Origin: Vibrio ishigakensis
GTDB lineage: Bacteria; Pseudomonadota; Gammaproteobacteria; Enterobacterales; Vibrionaceae
Direction of reading: 5' to 3'
Length of the DNA: 64,000 nucleotides
Assembly (NCBI RefSeq): GCF_024347675.1
Contig: NZ_AP024881.1
Span: forward strand, 496,001 to 560,000
Shown: positions 60,908 to 64,000 of the stretch, piece by piece
Layout of the letters: each line of letters opens with the position of its first letter
Position numbering within the stretch: the stretch's first letter is position 1
Position numbers and translations under genes: made by a program
Notes under the pieces: generated by a model
What the model was told of the DNA's origin: nothing
The model's database searches: none
Seen by the model: only the letters and a program-made list of their open reading frames with translations

Positions 60908-61741
60908 GTGTTTGACCTCAATCTAGTACGACCATTTCTAGCGGTATACAACCTAGGCACCATTACCAAGGCCGCCGAATCCCTCTCACTCACACAGCCA
61001 GCGGTAAGTTCTGCTATTAAGCGCTTTGAGACAGTTCTTGGTTATCCCTTGTTTATTCGTATGGGGCGCAAGATTGAGCCTACCTCTAAAGCACATCAAC
61101 TCGCCACTCAGCTAGGTATGGCGCTAGAGCTTATGGATGGTGCAGTGGCGACCGAGCGCAAAATGATTGTCTATGCCAGTGTAAATGCTATAGCGAATCT
61201 TCCGGAGATGCCCAACGTGCAACTGATTGAGTCTCCGCGTGTGGAAGAAGACATATTGCAGGATATTCGATTGAATAAAGCTGACTTGGTCATTGATTAC
61301 AACCTGCCTCGAGACTCTGGACTGAACTTTGAGCATGCATTTAGTGATGAGCTTGTTTTGATGTGTGATGCAGAACATCCTGCAGTGGGGGATACAATCT
61401 CACTTGAGCAATATCTAGATTCAGAACATGTTACTTTGAAACTCGTGCGCCAGAATGCACAAATTGTAGACTTTCTGTCCGGTAAGAGTTTTTCGAGAAA
61501 AGTGGCGATAGAGGTGAGTAGTATCACTAACCTTATTGTTGCAACTAAAGGTACTCGCTATATTTCTGCGATTGCTAAGAGCATGAGCGATATTGCTGAA
61601 AAGTTTGGAATGAAGATACTCGCGCCACCATTTAAGATGCGAAAGGTAGATTTTGAGTTTACTTACCACAAAAAATACCAAAACAATGCACAGCATAAGG
61701 CACTGCGTGAACAGCTTAGAGAATTATTAAGCCATGACTAG
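60908..61741 (+). CDS. LysR-type regulator of unknown target
   Basis: 277 aa with GTG start after AAAAGGAGA. The N-terminal helix-turn-helix is TITKAAESLSLTQPAVSSAIKRFE. The effector domain is shorter than usual (LysR proteins are mostly 290-310 aa) and lies in a line with metal- or ion-responsive forms only weakly. Its 3' end overlaps the end of the convergent barrel gene by 4 bp. It might control the two exported proteins beside it, but nothing in the sequence proves this. Confidence 0.88.
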   Translation: MFDLNLVRPFLAVYNLGTITKAAESLSLTQPAVSSAIKRFETVLGYPLFIRMGRKIEPTSKAHQLATQLGMALELMDGAVATERKMIVYASVNAIANLPEMPNVQLIESPRVEEDILQDIRLNKADLVIDYNLPRDSGLNFEHAFSDELVLMCDAEHPAVGDTISLEQYLDSEHVTLKLVRQNAQIVDFLSGKSFSRKVAIEVSSITNLIVATKGTRYISAIAKSMSDIAEKFGMKILAPPFKMRKVDFEFTYHKKYQNNAQHKALREQLRELLSHD

Positions 61742-62418
61742 AAGTCGAAGGTTAGGCCGAACTCTATAGTATCTTCTCGTTCTTCAAAATAGGTATAGGT
61801 CACCGATGGTCTCAGTTGCTTGATGTTGAGAAATAGAATCATCTCATGGTAAATGAGGTCGGTTTTTCCTGAACTGATGCTGATGTCATTCTGTTTCCCA
61901 TTCCACATATTGTCTTTGAATCCGATTTCGTGATTGAACTTGTATAGAAGGTCAAAGTATTTAATCGGGCTCCAAATGGCACCTGCAGAATAGTCGATGG
62001 AATCAGATGGCAGGTAATTCAGACAGTTTGCTACGAAACAGTACTCATCGTCGAATTTGTAGTTGTAGTTAACATCGCCAATAGCGGTCCAGTGCTGGCT
62101 CAGCACTTTTGCGCCAAAGATGCCGGTAGATACTTTGTAGTCACTAATCTTTAGACTGTTCTCAGTGTAATAGGTCTCTCCCTTCCAAATAGAATAGCCA
62201 GCTCCAACTTCCCAGTTTACTTCTGTATCGATATCTCCGAATACTCGCAAATCTTCCGTGATGTAATAGTTGGCATCCAGAGTGGCTACTGTATTGCCAT
62301 CTTGCTGTGAAAAGCTAATGCCAAAGATATCAGTAAACTTCTCAATAGTTTGTACCAAAGTAGATTCAGCAAAAGCATTGGCAGATAAGAAAAGGGAGAG
62401 AATTGCTAGGCGACGCAT
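61738..62418 (-). CDS. Putative outer-membrane beta-barrel protein
   Basis: 226 aa, family not recognised. Signal peptide 1-17 (AILSLFLSANAFA). The rest alternates polar and hydrophobic residues in strand-length blocks (VATLDANYYITEDLRVFGDI, VNWEVGAGYSIW, WTAIGDVNYNYKF, IDYSAGAIWSPIKYFDLLYKF). It ends FGLTFDF, the terminal Phe that Bam recognises. Two cysteines in EYCFVANCLNY could form a disulfide in an external loop. About 10-12 strands are likely. Downstream of the 344-aa exported protein gene, past a hairpin. Confidence 0.75.
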   Translation of the reverse strand: MRRLAILSLFLSANAFAESTLVQTIEKFTDIFGISFSQQDGNTVATLDANYYITEDLRVFGDIDTEVNWEVGAGYSIWKGETYYTENSLKISDYKVSTGIFGAKVLSQHWTAIGDVNYNYKFDDEYCFVANCLNYLPSDSIDYSAGAIWSPIKYFDLLYKFNHEIGFKDNMWNGKQNDISISSGKTDLIYHEMILFLNIKQLRPSVTYTYFEEREDTIEFGLTFDF

Positions 62419-62446
62419 AGGAACTCCAAAACAGGTTTACTAAAGA

Positions 62447-62474
62447 AAATAATCCCCTCGATTGAGGGGATTAT
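62447..62474 (-). terminator. Hairpin between the two exported-protein genes
   Basis: AATAATCCCCTC-GATT-GAGGGGATTATT is a perfect 12-bp stem. On the minus strand it is followed by TTCTTT, so it can end or reduce transcription after the 344-aa gene. Confidence 0.85.
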
Positions 62475-62501
62475 TGGGCTTAATTCAGAAGTCGTTGGGA
62501 G

Positions 62502-63536
62502 TTACTTCTTAAGCGTTGCTAGACGGTTTTGAACTTTAGCTTTTACTTGCTGAAGTTTGTTTTGGTCAACGTTTTGTAGGTTCTGCAATTTTGAACGGTG
62601 AAGCTCTGGGTTTCCACCATCTGTAAGCACTATGCTTAGCCGTCCTTCAATAGACGAGACTACGTAGGTGCCGTTCTCGGTAACGATTTCGAATCCATTG
62701 TCTAGACGAGTAACATCACCGTGATCATGAATGTTTCCATGAATACTTGTGTCATAGTCGATTCTGACAGTGTATTCACCATCACTGTTGATTGAGACAA
62801 TGGTGCCATTATCACCAACAATTAATGCGGCATCGATAGTTTCGTCGTAAAGTACTTCACCGAATGTTTTCGGTGCATCTGGGCTATCCATATCACCGTC
62901 TATGATTGAGTCATCAATATCTATAACCCAACCGTTACCAGCTTCGATAACTTTTAAGATATCCCCATTGTCAAGCACTATTACGATGTCGCCTTCGGCA
63001 TTTTCTGGATATCTGATTTGACCAACAGTATTGCCATTAGCATCAGTTATTTGTCCTGCATCGTTAATATGCCCCACTAACTTATCGTCAATAGCGATCA
63101 TCCCGTTGTATACAGTAAATACAGTCTGACTATTGTCAGGTACAGAGTTGTCATCATCTATGCCTGGTAGTTCATTATCAGGGTTACCAGCGGTTGGTAG
63201 AGATGGGATTACATCGTCTGGGTTTTCGTTAGAGCTTGAGCTCGTAGATAGCATACCTGCAACTAATGCGGCAGAAGCTGTGCCGACAGCAGCCCAAGTG
63301 CTGTTTGACTCTTGTTTGTTTACAATGTTGCTCGCACTTGCTGGATCAATCGCTTGAGTATCTGAAGATGTTGTTTTCAATTGCGCTTGAACAGATGCAT
63401 CGATATCACGCATTTGTCGATCGATAAGTTCGTGTGTTTCAGCGTTTGCAGCTTGAACATCAACCTTCGTTGATTGAGCGAATGCGTTAGCGGAAAGTGC
63501 TGTGGAAATGGTTAGAGCTAAAATGCTTGCTTTCAT
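62502..63536 (-). CDS. Exported acidic protein of unknown function
   Basis: 344 aa, not recognised. Signal peptide about 1-20 (ILALTISTALSANAFA). Residues about 25-75 are polar and helical. A hydrophobic, Ala-rich segment (WAAVGTASAALVAGML, about 80-97) then runs into SSSS and an Asp/Pro-rich linker. Residues about 135-310 are strand-rich with repeated turns such as LVGHINDAGQITDANGNTVGQI. The C-terminal 40 residues are basic and helical (KLQQVKAKVQNRLATLKK). The layout suggests a membrane-anchored or secreted protein. No cysteine is present. Confidence 0.8.
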   Translation of the reverse strand: MKASILALTISTALSANAFAQSTKVDVQAANAETHELIDRQMRDIDASVQAQLKTTSSDTQAIDPASASNIVNKQESNSTWAAVGTASAALVAGMLSTSSSSNENPDDVIPSLPTAGNPDNELPGIDDDNSVPDNSQTVFTVYNGMIAIDDKLVGHINDAGQITDANGNTVGQIRYPENAEGDIVIVLDNGDILKVIEAGNGWVIDIDDSIIDGDMDSPDAPKTFGEVLYDETIDAALIVGDNGTIVSINSDGEYTVRIDYDTSIHGNIHDHGDVTRLDNGFEIVTENGTYVVSSIEGRLSIVLTDGGNPELHRSKLQNLQNVDQNKLQQVKAKVQNRLATLKK

Positions 63537-63862
63537 GTGTGCTTGTTTCTCATACAGTTGATGTTAGAGCGTCTTGCGGTGTATGCCTCCTGGCTATGGG
63601 ATGAATTATGTACAGCAGGGGAAGGGCTAACAATAAAGCGAGCTAGGCTTTCTATATTAATAGTATTTATACTGAATGATTGTTCATTGGCGTTCGTTGT
63701 TTTTATTTATTCCGTTAGGTATTGTTTTTACTAGGTTTGCAGATTCTTCATCAAAGCTTTACTTAGCCTGTTACTAAATGTTTCTCAGTTTGATTTAATA
63801 TAGAATTCCTATCGTCTACTCTTATCGAGTATGAAGAAATAGTTTGTTTTGAGGTGATATAG
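63537..63862. promoter_or_regulatory. Intergenic region before the TatD-family gene
   Basis: A 326-bp AT-rich stretch without a convincing gene; a 65-codon frame inside shows no family features. It must hold the promoter of the exported protein (minus) and of the TatD-like gene (plus). AATGA-TTGT-TCATT at 63675-63688 is a perfect dyad and could be an operator. TTTAATATAGAAT near 63796 may hold a -10. Confidence 0.5.
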
Positions 63863-64000
63863 ATGTGGTTTGATACCCACTGCCATTTGGATTTTGAATG
63901 TTTCCAGAGTGAATGGCAGGAGTATAAGAAGAGGTTTCATGAGGCTGAGGTGTCTCGTTTCCTTGTGCCCGCTGTAGGCCAGAACAACTGGAATCAGGTA
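63863..64000 (+). CDS. TatD-family metal-dependent hydrolase, N-terminal part
   Basis: The first 46 codons only; the gene runs off the window. It begins MWFDTHCHLDFECF, whose HxH motif binds metal in TatD-type DNases, and continues to RFLVPAVGQNNWNQV. ATG 63863 has GAGGTG upstream. It is probably the YjjV member, which lies near prfC in several gammaproteobacteria. Confidence 0.85.
   Translation, partial: MWFDTHCHLDFECFQSEWQEYKKRFHEAEVSRFLVPAVGQNNWNQV

Noticed and set aside
63537..63734. A 65-codon frame upstream of the TatD-like gene
   Set aside because: No good ribosome-binding site, hydrophobic low-complexity translation from AT-rich DNA, and no recognisable domain; treated as intergenic.

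Overview
The window is chromosomal DNA of a Vibrio or very close relative. Support comes from a rrn spacer carrying tRNA-Glu, -Lys, -Ala and -Val, an OxyR2/Prx2 pair, HlyU, NptA, the phoB-phoR-pstS / ppx-ppk / pstC-pstA-pstB-phoU block, and Vibrio-like sequences for almost every protein. Nearly everything is core genome. No phage, insertion sequence, integron or CRISPR array was seen.

Layout. Bases 1-4394 hold the 3' part of an rRNA operon: spacer tRNAs, 23S, 5S and tRNA-Asp, followed by degenerate copies of the tRNA-Asp tail and its terminator and a 7-bp tandem repeat. Bases 4395-8837 hold a DUF1904 protein, a DMT transporter, a DUF6314-like protein, ferredoxin YfhL, the tRNA hydroxylase TrhP and RdgC. 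Bases 8950-21290 are a phosphate regulon: PhoB/PhoR with a PstS-like binding protein, polyphosphate enzymes Ppx/Ppk, and a Pst importer with unusually long permeases plus PhoU. Three Pho-box promoters are readable there, each with a -10 element exactly 10 bp downstream. Bases 21283-24981 hold cutC, prx2/oxyR2, a small DUF6482-like gene and mutH. A 593-bp gene-free stretch with four DnaA-box matches and excess GATC sites separates mutH from rppH-ptsP-TSUP-lgt-thyA. Next come an outer-membrane beta-barrel protein, the sodium/phosphate transporter NptA, nhaR, hlyU, rpsT, murJ and ribF-ileS-lspA.

At about 41.35-41.5 kb the order changes to secG, tRNA-Leu and tRNA-fMet, then the translation/RNA operon rimP-nusA-infB-rbfA-truB-rpsO-pnp and nlpI. 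After that lie the oxygen-independent ubiquinone genes ubiV-ubiU and ubiT, then yhbS-holD-rimI, then hcp-hcr with an FNR site and an NsrR-like site, and prfC. The last 3 kb (60.9-63.9 kb) hold the least familiar genes: a LysR regulator facing two secreted or outer-membrane proteins of unknown function, then the start of a TatD-family nuclease cut by the window edge.

The genes group into phosphate sensing, import and storage; peroxide and nitrosative stress; anaerobic quinone synthesis; and translation. Many starts are TTG or GTG (rpsT, pstC, the PstS-like gene, the DMT transporter, murJ, thyA, rppH, nlpI, holD, ubiT). They were chosen from Shine-Dalgarno spacing and, for pstC, from promoter position. 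The strongest leads for new biology are the DnaA-box/GATC-rich mutH-rppH gap, the LysR plus exported-protein locus at the right end, and the decayed tRNA-Asp repeats at the left.
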